Shown here: positions 41,543 through 52,000 of the stretch, piece by piece
How positions within the stretch are numbered: position 1 is the first letter of the stretch
Layout of the letters: every line of letters begins with the position of its first letter
DNA from: an uncultured Ruminococcus sp.
GTDB taxonomy: Bacteria > Bacillota > Clostridia > Oscillospirales > Ruminococcaceae
DNA length: 64,000 nt
Direction of reading: 5' to 3'
NCBI GenBank assembly: GCA_900543145.1
Contig: UQPZ01000001.1
Coordinates: 248,001 to 312,000, forward strand
Program-made: the position numbers and the translations under genes
The notes under the pieces: model-generated
Databases searched by the model: none
Seen by the model: the letters and a program-made list of their open reading frames with translations, nothing else
Told to the model about the DNA's origin: nothing

Positions 41543-43105
41543 CTACTCACTTTTCTGTTCGTGATATTCCTTTTCCGTATTTACGTTCCAAATATCGCTT
41601 TTATCCGCATTTCCGTTTTTAATGCTGCGCGCGGCGTAAATAGCCGTAAGCATAGAATGATCCATATTATTATACCTGTGCTGACCGTTTCTTCCGATAC
41701 AGAAAAGATTTTCATATTTATTTAGGAAACTTATCATCCGATCAAAGTGCTTATAGGTATCAAAATATGCAGGGTACGCTTTTTTAATACGCTCTCTGTG
41801 TGAATCCAGAACCTCTCCTGAGCTTATAACGCCCATCTTTACCAGCTCGCCCTCCGCAAAGGCTACACACTGTTCATCAGACATATTCCAGAAATCGTCA
41901 CCCTCAGCACAGAAATATTCCAGACCGATCCAGACGGTATTTTTCGGGTCCTTTACAAGGTAGGGAGACCAGTTGTTGAATATCTGTATTCTTCCAAGCT
42001 TTACGCCCTTGTCCTGTACATATATCCAGCAGTCAGGAACTATATCTCCCAATGTTTTTCTTCCTGTCTGATTTTTAAGATTAAGCTTATTTACAAGCAG
42101 ACCTACTGTCACAAAATCACGGTAAGGAAGTCCCTCGGCAATTTTCCTTATCTTTTCACACGGTTCATCGCCCTCCATATCCATTACCAGATCCTTAACA
42201 GGCATTGTAGATATGAAAATATCAGCCTCAAAGCTGCGGTCTCCGTCAGGAGTTCTGCAGGAAACAGCCTTAACTTTTTTGCCTTCACATACAATTCTTT
42301 CAACAGAATGGTTCATCAGAATCCTTCCGCCGTTTTCTTCTACCTTTTGAGCGGCAAGCTCCCACAGCTGTCCCGGACCGTACTTGGGATACCAGAACTG
42401 TTCTATTAAGGAGGTTTCAACTTCTTTTGGATCCTTCTTTTTACCAAATACCTTTGTAAACATATCCTTAAGAATTGCCCTGACAGAGAGTCCTTTTACA
42501 CGCTGAGCACCCCAATCAGCGGAGATCTCACTCGGATGTCGTCCCCACAGCTTTTCGGTATAACCCTCAAAAAACATACTGTAAAGAACTTTGCCGAACC
42601 GATTTATATAAAAATTCTCAAGATTTGTTTCAGGCTTTTTAAATACGCATGATTTAAGATAACTGAAACCGGCCTTTACAGTGGTTGCAAAACCCATATT
42701 TTTAATAGTTTCAGGTTTCATAGAAATAGGATAATCAAAAAAGTGCTTATTGTAATAAATTCTTGAAACTCTATCCCTTACCAGCATTACAACATCGTCT
42801 TTTTCCGGATCAGGTCCTCCCTTTTCAAGAGGCTTTTCTCTTCCAAGTACCTTATCGTCAAAAGCATCTGCTCCCTGAACTGGCATAAGACTGCTCCACC
42901 AGTTCATCACTTCTTCAGATTTAGAAAAAAACCTGTGGCCTCCTATATCCATTCTGTTTCCGTTATATCTGACGGTCTGTGAAATACCTCCGATCACATC
43001 TGATCCTTCAAGTATTGTAACGTTATATTCATCTTTGTCTTTAAGCAGCTCTACTGCGGCAGTTAGTCCGGCAGGACCTGCTCCGATAATAACAACGTTC
43101 TTCAT
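41543..43105 (-). CDS. FAD-dependent NAD(P)-binding oxidoreductase (COG1232/UGM-like)
   Basis: This 520-residue flavoprotein has an N-terminal dinucleotide fold ([18 protein letters not shown], then [22 protein letters not shown]) and a C-terminal FAD contact ([21 protein letters not shown]). The family holds protoporphyrinogen oxidases, UDP-galactopyranose mutases and surface-polysaccharide enzymes. The PPO role is unlikely, because the neighbours are GtrA and a membrane glycosyltransferase. A sugar or polyprenyl-linked substrate is more plausible but not shown. The ATG at 43105 has AAGGA 9 bases upstream; a longer frame overlapping gtrA is rejected. Confidence 0.8.
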   Translation of the reverse strand: MKNVVIIGAGPAGLTAAVELLKDKDEYNVTILEGSDVIGGISQTVRYNGNRMDIGGHRFFSKSEEVMNWWSSLMPVQGADAFDDKVLGREKPLEKGGPDPEKDDVVMLVRDRVSRIYYNKHFFDYPISMKPETIKNMGFATTVKAGFSYLKSCVFKKPETNLENFYINRFGKVLYSMFFEGYTEKLWGRHPSEISADWGAQRVKGLSVRAILKDMFTKVFGKKKDPKEVETSLIEQFWYPKYGPGQLWELAAQKVEENGGRILMNHSVERIVCEGKKVKAVSCRTPDGDRSFEADIFISTMPVKDLVMDMEGDEPCEKIRKIAEGLPYRDFVTVGLLVNKLNLKNQTGRKTLGDIVPDCWIYVQDKGVKLGRIQIFNNWSPYLVKDPKNTVWIGLEYFCAEGDDFWNMSDEQCVAFAEGELVKMGVISSGEVLDSHRERIKKAYPAYFDTYKHFDRMISFLNKYENLFCIGRNGQHRYNNMDHSMLTAIYAARSIKNGNADKSDIWNVNTEKEYHEQKSE

Positions 43106-43124
43106 TTTATCATATCCTTTCACT

Positions 43125-43586
43125 CTATCCTTTATTTTTATCAAATATTATGAACTTTCTTGCACAGAAGTTCCATATAAAAACTATTATCGTAGAAACA
43201 AGCTTTCCGATAATATAATACTTATTCTGCGGGATCAAACTTCCGAAAGGCTGTTTAGGTCCCAAAAGATCCTCAAAGAACCTTATTATTGCAACATTCA
43301 TTAAGAGTCCTATAACTCCTATAACTGCAAACGCTATAAATTCCGCAAAGCGGTTCTTTATTTTGGAGTTTTTAAATATCCAGCAGGTGCTTAGAACATA
43401 ATTTACCGTAAGGCCCAGAACGAAACTTATTGCAGCGGCAATGTTGGTATTCAGCTTAAACACTTCTTTGAAAATCACAAGCGTTCCTGCGTCAATTACA
43501 AAAGCAAAGCCGCCAACAAAGCAGTAACGAAAAAACTGTATAAAAGTATTATCGGTATCCCCCGTAAATAGTTTTTTAAGATCCAT
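43125..43586 (-). CDS. GtrA-family membrane protein
   Basis: This 153-residue protein has four membrane segments and the GtrA signature ([22 protein letters not shown] near the start and [13 protein letters not shown] in the middle). GtrA proteins are thought to flip or stabilise polyprenyl-phosphate sugars for O-antigen or wall glycosylation. It is the first gene behind a perfect promoter and is followed by the FAD oxidoreductase and the GT-C transferase. Together they look like one surface-glycosylation unit. Confidence 0.88.
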   Translation of the reverse strand: MDLKKLFTGDTDNTFIQFFRYCFVGGFAFVIDAGTLVIFKEVFKLNTNIAAAISFVLGLTVNYVLSTCWIFKNSKIKNRFAEFIAFAVIGVIGLLMNVAIIRFFEDLLGPKQPFGSLIPQNKYYIIGKLVSTIIVFIWNFCARKFIIFDKNKG

Positions 43587-43627
43587 TTTTGTTCCTTCTA
43601 TCTATTTTAATAAAAATTCTTCTTATA

Positions 43628-43656
43628 ATTATAGTTCATTTTGTACTATTTGTCAA
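43628..43656 (-). promoter_or_regulatory. Consensus sigma-A promoter for gtrA
   Basis: On the minus strand a perfect TTGACA, 17 bases and a perfect TATAAT, about 42 bases before the gtrA start. It is back to back with the promoter of the RNA methyltransferase 118 bases away. Confidence 0.9.
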
Positions 43657-43773
43657 CTGTTTTCAATTTAATCATTATTCAATTATGAATATTTCAATTA
43701 AAAAAATACTCTTTTATAATAAAAACGCCGTATCTATCAGAATGGTTGCAGATGTAAGTTTATTATATTTAAA

Positions 43774-43802
43774 TTGACAAATTGTTCTGATAATGTTATT
43801 AT
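43774..43802 (+). promoter_or_regulatory. Promoter of the TrmA-family methyltransferase gene
   Basis: TTGACA, 17 bases, TATTAT. The -10 ends 19 bases before the start codon, so the transcript would begin almost at the AGGAG ribosome site (43809-43813). Confidence 0.8.
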
Positions 43803-43821
43803 TATAACAGGAGTTGTTAAA

Positions 43822-45000
43822 ATGAATAAGAAAATTGTCATTGATAAGAATACCGGACAACGCCGCTGTAAATGCTTTAAGCGCTGCGGCGGATGTCAGC
43901 TAGATATGCCATATGAAAAGCAGCTGGAATGGAAACAAAACAAGGCTGAAAGAATGCTTTCAAAGTTCTGTATAGTACAGCCTATAATAGCTATGGAGCA
44001 CCCGTATAATTACAGAAATAAGGTCCAGACTGTATTCCGCTATAATCAGCACAAACAGATCATTTCAGGAGTCTATCAGTCAGGTTCTGGAAGCATGACA
44101 GCTGTAGACGATTGTATGTTGGAAGATAAACATTGCACAGCTGTTATTCAAACTATTAAAGCACTGATGAAGCCGTTTAAAATCTCACCGTATAATAATG
44201 CTTCGGAAAATGGGAATATCCGCCATGTACTCGCAAGATACGCTAAAGGAACAGACGAGCTGATGGTATGCATTGTAACGAATGGACCTATTCTTCCTTC
44301 AAAAAACAACTTTACAAAAGCACTGCTTGAAAAACATCCTGAAATAACAACCATCGTACAGAATATTTGCACCGATCCAATGCCGCTTACTTTGGGGGAT
44401 AGGCAGAATATTTTATATGGAAAAGGTTACATAACGGATATTATAAACGGGCTGAAATTCAGGATCTCACCGTCGTCATTTTATCAGGTAAATTATGAAC
44501 AGACCCGAAAGCTTTACAGCACGGCTGTTGAGTTTGCAGAGCTTTCCAAAAATGACATTGTTATTGACGCATATTGCGGAACAGGTACTATCGGTCTGCT
44601 TTGTGCTTCCAGAGCTATGCAGGTCATAGGTGCTGAACTGAATAAGTATTCTTGTCTGGACGCGGAAGCTAACGCTAAGCTGAATAATATAAGCAACGCC
44701 GAATTTTACAGCTGCGATGCAGGAAAATTTATGCAGAAGCTGGCTCAAGATAAGCGCTCTGTCAGTGTAGTTATGATGGATCCCCCGCGAGCCGGAAGCA
44801 ATATTAAATTCCTTAAAAGCCTTGCCGAGCTTGCGCCGGAAAGAATTGTTTACATATCATGCAAGATCGAAACCTTGGAACGTGATCTGAAAATATTGAA
44901 AAGTCTTGGATATAAGTCTGAAAAAATCCAGCCTGTAGATATGTTTCCTCACACGACGGGAATTGAATGTGCAGTAAAGCTTGTAAGGTACAATAAATAA
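43822..45000 (+). CDS. TrmA/RlmD-family RNA (uracil-5-)-methyltransferase
   Basis: This 392-residue SAM-dependent methyltransferase makes 5-methyluridine in rRNA or tRNA. The N-terminal Cys cluster CKCFKRCGGC could hold a 4Fe-4S centre, as in RlmD. There is no separate TRAM domain ahead of it. The Rossmann part has VIDAYCGTGTIGLLCA and VVMMDPPRAGSN. The catalytic Cys is in YISCKIETLERDL, and the C-terminal DMFPHTTGIECAVKL is typical. The start is ATG 43822 with AGGAG. An upstream in-frame TTG at 43774 is the -35 box itself. It stands as a single-gene unit. Confidence 0.9.
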   Translation: MNKKIVIDKNTGQRRCKCFKRCGGCQLDMPYEKQLEWKQNKAERMLSKFCIVQPIIAMEHPYNYRNKVQTVFRYNQHKQIISGVYQSGSGSMTAVDDCMLEDKHCTAVIQTIKALMKPFKISPYNNASENGNIRHVLARYAKGTDELMVCIVTNGPILPSKNNFTKALLEKHPEITTIVQNICTDPMPLTLGDRQNILYGKGYITDIINGLKFRISPSSFYQVNYEQTRKLYSTAVEFAELSKNDIVIDAYCGTGTIGLLCASRAMQVIGAELNKYSCLDAEANAKLNNISNAEFYSCDAGKFMQKLAQDKRSVSVVMMDPPRAGSNIKFLKSLAELAPERIVYISCKIETLERDLKILKSLGYKSEKIQPVDMFPHTTGIECAVKLVRYNK

Positions 45001-45177
45001 GCCGTTGACAGTAATTTGTTGTATTTACTTTAAAGTTTAATATGTTATTCTTATGTCAAAAAGTTTTATCTGCATTTACATTTAAAGCAGAATTATAGTT
45101 TATTTATTTATATCTGCAAGTTATAATTAAATAAATTGATCATGAGAAACAATAATTAATTCTAAGAGGATAAAATC

Positions 45178-46338
45178 ATGAAAATTAAAAGAAAGATCAG
45201 GCGGGTCGATGTTCAAGTTTCGATATTGATCATTTTGACAACGGTTTTTTGCAGCGTATGCATATATCTTATCGCTTACCGTCTTACTTATCATGATATG
45301 ATAAAAAGTCTTCAGGATCGAGTAAATGCGATCTATACATATCTTGATGATATGCTTGATAAATCCACTTTTCAGACAATTAACTCCAAATCTGATATGA
45401 AGAACGAAAATTATCTTAAAGGCAAGGAAATACTCACAAACATAAAAAACAGCACAAATGTCAGGTATCTTTACACAGCAAAGAAAACCGATACCGGAAA
45501 GCTTATATATATTATTGACGGACTGGAATACGACGCCGAAGACTTTCGCTTCCCGGGAGATAAAATCGAGGAAGAAATATGCCCTGATATGGAGCGGGCT
45601 TTAAAAGACAGCGTTGTTCTGCCGGACGAGATAAAGAGCACTGATTGGGGAGAGATTTTTATAGCATACTTTCCGATACACGACAAAGGTGAAGTAGCCG
45701 GGGTTCTGGGAATTGAATTTGAAGCGTCGCACCAATATTCAACTTATTTAAGACTGAAGCAGCTGCTGCCTGCGGTAATTATTTTTACCTGTCTTGCTTC
45801 TACCTTATGTGCTGTAATAATATTCAGGAAAATTTCCAATCCCTCCTATAAGGATTCTGCGAATACGGATTTTCTTACCGATCTGAGAAACAGCAATGCA
45901 TTTCATACGGATTTAAACAATCTCGAAAGCATTAGAAGCAAAGTAAGAATAGGTATAATCGAAGCTGACTTGAATAATCTAAAAACAGTTAACGATAAGT
46001 TGGGACATAACGCAGGAGATACATATATAAAAGCGGCAGCTCAGACATTTGAAAGAATAGTCGGAAAGCAAGGCAAGGTTTACAGAGTCGGGGGAGATGA
46101 ATTTACCGCAGTAATAACTAATACAGATAAAGATATCCTTCAAGCTTTGACCCTTAAGCTTCAGGACAGTATAACAGAGAATTCAAAATCAATAATTCCT
46201 GATCCAGACATCAAACTGTCACTTTCAGTTGGATTTGCAATCTATGATCCGCAAATTGATTCTGATCTCAGAGATCTATGTGTCCGTGCAGATAAGGAAA
46301 TGTACAAAAGTAAAAAAGCGTTTCATAACGATCTTTAA
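45178..46338 (+). CDS. Membrane-bound GGDEF diguanylate cyclase with an outer sensor domain
   Basis: This 386-residue protein probably makes cyclic di-GMP. Membrane segments at about 14-36 and 196-214 enclose a ~155-residue outer domain that looks like a Cache sensor (YLYTAKKTDTGKLIYIIDG, FIAYFPIHDKGEVAGVLGIEF). The GGDEF domain has an intact active site (GGDEF at 305-309) and metal-binding residues in EADLNNLKTVND. No RxxD inhibitory site is present 5 residues before GGDEF, so product feedback may be lacking. AGAGGA precedes the ATG. Only a TATAAT near 45120 with a poor -35 is seen upstream. Confidence 0.9.
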   Translation: MKIKRKIRRVDVQVSILIILTTVFCSVCIYLIAYRLTYHDMIKSLQDRVNAIYTYLDDMLDKSTFQTINSKSDMKNENYLKGKEILTNIKNSTNVRYLYTAKKTDTGKLIYIIDGLEYDAEDFRFPGDKIEEEICPDMERALKDSVVLPDEIKSTDWGEIFIAYFPIHDKGEVAGVLGIEFEASHQYSTYLRLKQLLPAVIIFTCLASTLCAVIIFRKISNPSYKDSANTDFLTDLRNSNAFHTDLNNLESIRSKVRIGIIEADLNNLKTVNDKLGHNAGDTYIKAAAQTFERIVGKQGKVYRVGGDEFTAVITNTDKDILQALTLKLQDSITENSKSIIPDPDIKLSLSVGFAIYDPQIDSDLRDLCVRADKEMYKSKKAFHNDL

Positions 46339-46341
46339 AAG

Positions 46342-46379
46342 AGAAAATCTCCGGCAGTTTTAATAACCGGAGATTTTCT
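46342..46379. terminator. Two-way terminator between the GGDEF gene and gatB
   Basis: A 12-bp perfect stem GAAAATCTCCGG/CCGGAGATTTTC (46343-46354 with 46367-46378) is extended by one A-T pair. It is followed by TTATTATATTTT on the plus strand and a weaker T-containing run on the minus strand. The two genes end 4 and 3 bases from it. Confidence 0.85.
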
Positions 46380-46381
46380 TA

Positions 46382-47824
46382 TTATATTTTATTCAATTTT
46401 CCAATTATAATTTCCTTCAACATACCCGGGTTGGCTTTTCCCTTAGAAGCTTTCATACACTGTCCTACAAGATAGCCAAGCGCATTAGTTTTACCGTTCC
46501 TATAGTCAGCGATAGATTTCTCGTTATTTGCAAGAACCTCATCAGCAATCGCCTCAAGCGCAGATGTATCAGAAACCTGCGCAAGACCAAGCTCATCAAC
46601 AAGCTCACTGACCTTTTTATCCTGCTCCAGAATAACGGAAAATATCTTCTTTCCGCCGGCATTTGAAATAGTTTTGTTTTCTATAAGCCCTGCCAGCTCT
46701 GTAAGATTGTCGGCATTTAGCTTTGTTTCAGAGACTGTTTTTCCGCTGTCGTTCAGGTATTTGATAAAGTCGCCGAGAAGCCATGTAGTATACGCTTTAG
46801 CCTGATACTTGCCTTTTGCCATACAGGAATCAAAAAGCGAAGCCAGCTCAACAGATTCAGCAATAAATGCTGCGTCCTTCTGAGAAAGCCCGAAATTCTT
46901 TACATATCTCAGAAGCTTAGCATTAGGAAGCTCAGGTACCTCTTCTTTAAGCTTATTGACCCTTTCCTGCTCAACTACGATAGTAAGAAGATCTGGCTCG
47001 GGAAAATATCTGTAATCCTGAGCATCCTCCTTTGACCGCATTGAAACGCTTATGCCCTTTGCATCGTCCCAACGGCGTGTTTCCTGTTCTATAGTTCCGC
47101 CGTTTTCAAGTATTTCGATCTGCCTGTTTACTTCATAATCAATTCCTCTAACTGCGGCGGAAAAGCTGTTGACGTTTTTCATCTCAGAACGTGTTCCAAA
47201 CGGTTCTCCTGGCTTGTGTACAGAAACATTGACATCGCATCTGATAGAACCCTGCTCCATTTTACAGTCACATATATCAAGATACTGAAGAATCGATTTC
47301 AGAGTTTCAAGATAAGCTTTCGCCTCAGCAGAACTTCTCATATCAGGCTCGGAAACGATCTCAATAAGCGGAACGCCGCAGCGGTTAAGATCGACCAGCG
47401 AACAGCCGTCGAATTTTTCTGAGTGAAGCAGTTTGCCTGCGTCCTCCTCTATGTGGATACGAGTTATTCCTATTCTTCGTTCTTCTCCGTCAACCAGAAT
47501 ATCAACATATCCGTTTTCACACAGCGGAACTTCTGCCTGAGAGATCTGATAAGCCTTAGGCAGGTCAGGATAGAAATAATTCTTTCTGTCCTGCTTGCAT
47601 ACTCTGTTAATTGTACAATTAAGAGCGTGCCCCATTTTGATAGCATAATCTACCACTTTTTCATTAAGAGTAGGCAATGTTCCTGGCATACCCATACAAA
47701 TCGGACACACCTGTGAATTAACTTCAAGACCAAACTGATTTTTGCAGTCACAGTATATTTTAGAATCGGTATTAAGCTCAGCATGAGTTTCAAGACCGAT
47801 AACAACCTCATAGCCTTTTATCAT
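46382..47824 (-). CDS. gatB: Asp-tRNA(Asn)/Glu-tRNA(Gln) amidotransferase subunit B
   Basis: This 480-residue GatB binds misacylated tRNA and activates it for amidation. The N-terminal GLETHAELNTDSKIYCDC and CPICMGMPGTLP hold the zinc ligands. RIHIEEDAGKLLH and SEMKNVNSF are family-typical. The C-terminal YqeY-like domain runs over the last ~150 residues. It is the last gene of ligA-PPase-like-gatC-gatA-gatB. Confidence 0.97.
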   Translation of the reverse strand: MIKGYEVVIGLETHAELNTDSKIYCDCKNQFGLEVNSQVCPICMGMPGTLPTLNEKVVDYAIKMGHALNCTINRVCKQDRKNYFYPDLPKAYQISQAEVPLCENGYVDILVDGEERRIGITRIHIEEDAGKLLHSEKFDGCSLVDLNRCGVPLIEIVSEPDMRSSAEAKAYLETLKSILQYLDICDCKMEQGSIRCDVNVSVHKPGEPFGTRSEMKNVNSFSAAVRGIDYEVNRQIEILENGGTIEQETRRWDDAKGISVSMRSKEDAQDYRYFPEPDLLTIVVEQERVNKLKEEVPELPNAKLLRYVKNFGLSQKDAAFIAESVELASLFDSCMAKGKYQAKAYTTWLLGDFIKYLNDSGKTVSETKLNADNLTELAGLIENKTISNAGGKKIFSVILEQDKKVSELVDELGLAQVSDTSALEAIADEVLANNEKSIADYRNGKTNALGYLVGQCMKASKGKANPGMLKEIIIGKLNKI

Positions 47825-47842
47825 TTTACAAGACTCCTTTCC

Positions 47843-49300
47843 TTAAAGCTTCGGCATTGCAAATCCGCCGGTAAGCTGTTCATATGCAAATGCCGTATTC
47901 AGCAGCTTCTGCTCGGTAAACTTATCACCTATTAGCTGGAGTCCTATCGGCAGATTCCTACCGTCCATGCCGCAAGGTACGGAAATAGCAGGCAGTCCTG
48001 AGATATTGGCAGTAACTGTACATATATCGGTAGCATACATTTTCAATGGATCGTCAGTATTTTCACCGATTTTAAACGCAGTAGTAGGAACTGTAGGCGC
48101 TGCAATTACATCAATATCCGAAAACGCTTCGGAAAACTCTGCGGATATTCTTCTTTGAAGCAGCTTTGCTTTTTTATAATAAGCGTCATAGAAGCCCGAG
48201 CTAAGTACGAATGTACCCAGCATAATTCTCCTCTTAACCTCGTCGCCAAAGCCTTCGGAACGGGTTTTTTCATACATATCAACCAGACCGTCATAATTTT
48301 CAGCACGGTAACCGTATCTTACGCCGTCAAATCTGGCAAGGTTTGATGAAGCTTCGGCAGATGAAATAATGTAATATGAAGAAAGCGCATAGTCTGTGGA
48401 TGGCAGTGAAATTTCTTTTATAACTGCGCCGTTAGCTTCAAGAGTTTTAACAGCAGACAAGATCTTCTCCTTGACCTCACTGTCAATTCCCTCTCCGAAA
48501 TACTCCTTTGGCAGACCGATCTTAAGACCCTTTACATTGACTTTAAGTGAAGCGGCAAGATCCGTATACTCTCTGTATACAGAAGTAGAGTCCATTTTAT
48601 CATGTCCGTTTATTACAGACTGAAGCATTGCTACATCTCTTACCGTTTTACCTATTGGTCCGATCTGATCAAGAGAAGAAGCAAACGCTATAAGACCGAA
48701 TCGAGAAACCGAACCGTAAGTAGGCTTTAACCCTACAACTCCGCAGTAAGACGCTGGCTGACGTATAGAACCTCCCGTATCCGAGCCTAAAGAAACGACA
48801 GCTTCACAGGCTGCAACAGCTGCGGCAGAACCTCCGGATGAACCTCCGGGTATCCTCTCCGTATCATGAGGATTATGCGTAGGCTTAAAGTATGAATTCT
48901 CAGTTGAAGAACCCATTGCAAATTCGTCCATATTGAGCTTCCCTGTAACTACCATTCCGGCGCTGTAAACCTTATCCATAACGGAAGCGTTAAACGGCGG
49001 AACATAGTTTTCCAGCATTTTTGAAGAACAGGTAGTTTTCAGACCTTTAGTTGAAATATTATCCTTGATGCCTATAGGAATACCTGCAAGGTGTGAAAGC
49101 TGTTCGCCCTGTGCTCTTTTATTATCAATTTTCTCCGCAGTTCTCAAAGCGTTTTCTTCATCAAGCGTAACATATGCGTCAACCTTTGATTCAACAGCCT
49201 TGATCCTTTCAAATACAGATTTTGTGATTTCAACAGAGCTTACTTCCTTTTTTTTCATCATCTGAGAAAGCTCATAAGCGCTTTTTTCAAAAAGTTCCAA
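47843..49300 (-). CDS. gatA: Asp-tRNA(Asn)/Glu-tRNA(Gln) amidotransferase subunit A
   Basis: This 485-residue amidase subunit releases ammonia from glutamine or asparagine for GatB. The Ser-cisSer-Lys triad is visible: Lys in [10 protein letters not shown], cis-Ser in [14 protein letters not shown] and the nucleophile Ser in [15 protein letters not shown]. Length and order are standard. It starts 12 bases after gatC. Confidence 0.97.
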   Translation of the reverse strand: MELFEKSAYELSQMMKKKEVSSVEITKSVFERIKAVESKVDAYVTLDEENALRTAEKIDNKRAQGEQLSHLAGIPIGIKDNISTKGLKTTCSSKMLENYVPPFNASVMDKVYSAGMVVTGKLNMDEFAMGSSTENSYFKPTHNPHDTERIPGGSSGGSAAAVAACEAVVSLGSDTGGSIRQPASYCGVVGLKPTYGSVSRFGLIAFASSLDQIGPIGKTVRDVAMLQSVINGHDKMDSTSVYREYTDLAASLKVNVKGLKIGLPKEYFGEGIDSEVKEKILSAVKTLEANGAVIKEISLPSTDYALSSYYIISSAEASSNLARFDGVRYGYRAENYDGLVDMYEKTRSEGFGDEVKRRIMLGTFVLSSGFYDAYYKKAKLLQRRISAEFSEAFSDIDVIAAPTVPTTAFKIGENTDDPLKMYATDICTVTANISGLPAISVPCGMDGRNLPIGLQLIGDKFTEQKLLNTAFAYEQLTGGFAMPKL

Positions 49301-49312
49301 TTATAACACTCC

Positions 49313-49582
49313 TTATTCAACAGTCTTAGGTACAACCAGACAGCCTGCCTTAACCTGCGGAGCGTTAGCCATAAGCTCCTGTCTTGTATACTTGTCTGTA
49401 ACAGCCTTGTCTTTTCTTAAAATCATGGGATTTTTTTCGTCGAGCGCCAGCTCATCGTCAATGTCCGGCAGATTTTCCACCATATTGACGATATTCTGCA
49501 TTTCACTTTCAAACTTTTCAAGCTGATCGTCCTCAATTTTCAGACGGGCAAGCTTGGCGATATGCTTAATGTCAATGTTCAT
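49313..49582 (-). CDS. gatC: Asp-tRNA(Asn)/Glu-tRNA(Gln) amidotransferase subunit C
   Basis: This 89-residue helical subunit wraps the GatA-GatB interface. The family pattern HIAKLARLKIEDDQLEKFE starts at about residue 7. ENLPDIDDELAL is also typical. AGGAGG stands directly before the start. It follows the pyrophosphatase-like gene by 29 bases. Confidence 0.95.
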   Translation of the reverse strand: MNIDIKHIAKLARLKIEDDQLEKFESEMQNIVNMVENLPDIDDELALDEKNPMILRKDKAVTDKYTRQELMANAPQVKAGCLVVPKTVE

Positions 49583-49611
49583 TTATACTTCCTCCTTTTA
49601 TGAAAATCCTG

Positions 49612-49944
49612 TCAGAGCTTGTCCGCAGGATAATTTTCAATTAAATGTACCCTTGATTTAAAAAACCTTTCAATAAACTCTATCTGCTTATATATTTCGT
49701 CAGCAGATAAATTCTCATTGCTGACGATCCATTTTGTTTCATTATCATCATCTCTGACAACAACTGCAATCAAGCTGCCGGAATAGCTTTCAACAGGCCA
49801 GCTTATAGAACTGTCAAGGATATAAGCGTCCTGCCAATGTCCGTCGCCGCCTATTACGCCGCTGACATATCCATAGTTTACAGTATAAATACTGCCTTTG
49901 TGGTTATATCCAATCGGTCTGTCAACCGTAACCACGACTCTCAT
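49612..49944 (-). CDS. Short inorganic-pyrophosphatase-like protein
   Basis: This 110-residue protein is related to a small Firmicute family usually labelled inorganic pyrophosphatase. The stretch TVDRPIGYNHKGSIYTVNYG resembles the family I pyrophosphatase opening. DGHWQDAYILD corresponds to the metal-binding D-x-x-D region of true enzymes, with only one of its acidic residues clearly in place. At 110 residues it is much shorter than active family I enzymes (about 170-180). Catalytic activity is therefore doubtful. It lies between ligA, which releases no pyrophosphate, and gatC. Confidence 0.72.
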   Translation of the reverse strand: MRVVVTVDRPIGYNHKGSIYTVNYGYVSGVIGGDGHWQDAYILDSSISWPVESYSGSLIAVVVRDDDNETKWIVSNENLSADEIYKQIEFIERFFKSRVHLIENYPADKL

Positions 49945-49948
49945 CTGA

Positions 49949-51928
<1,980 letters not shown>

Positions 51929-51959
51929 TCACCATTCCGTAATTAAAAATAATATAATT

Positions 51960-51988
51960 ATTATACCATAAATAATGATAAAATACAA
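51960..51988 (-). promoter_or_regulatory. Vegetative promoter for the ligA-gatCAB operon
   Basis: On the minus strand TTGTAT, 17 bases, TATAAT, in the 75-base gap between recN and ligA. Confidence 0.75.
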
Positions 51989-52000
51989 GCAGTTTATGTT

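Noticed and set aside
43774..43821. TTG start 16 codons upstream of the TrmA-family gene
   Set aside because: The TTG is the -35 box of the promoter; ATG 43822 has AGGAG.
45001..45177. Cyclic di-GMP riboswitch before the GGDEF gene
   Set aside because: No GEMM-type conserved sequence could be found; only AT-rich DNA and a short TCTGC/GCAGA inverted repeat.
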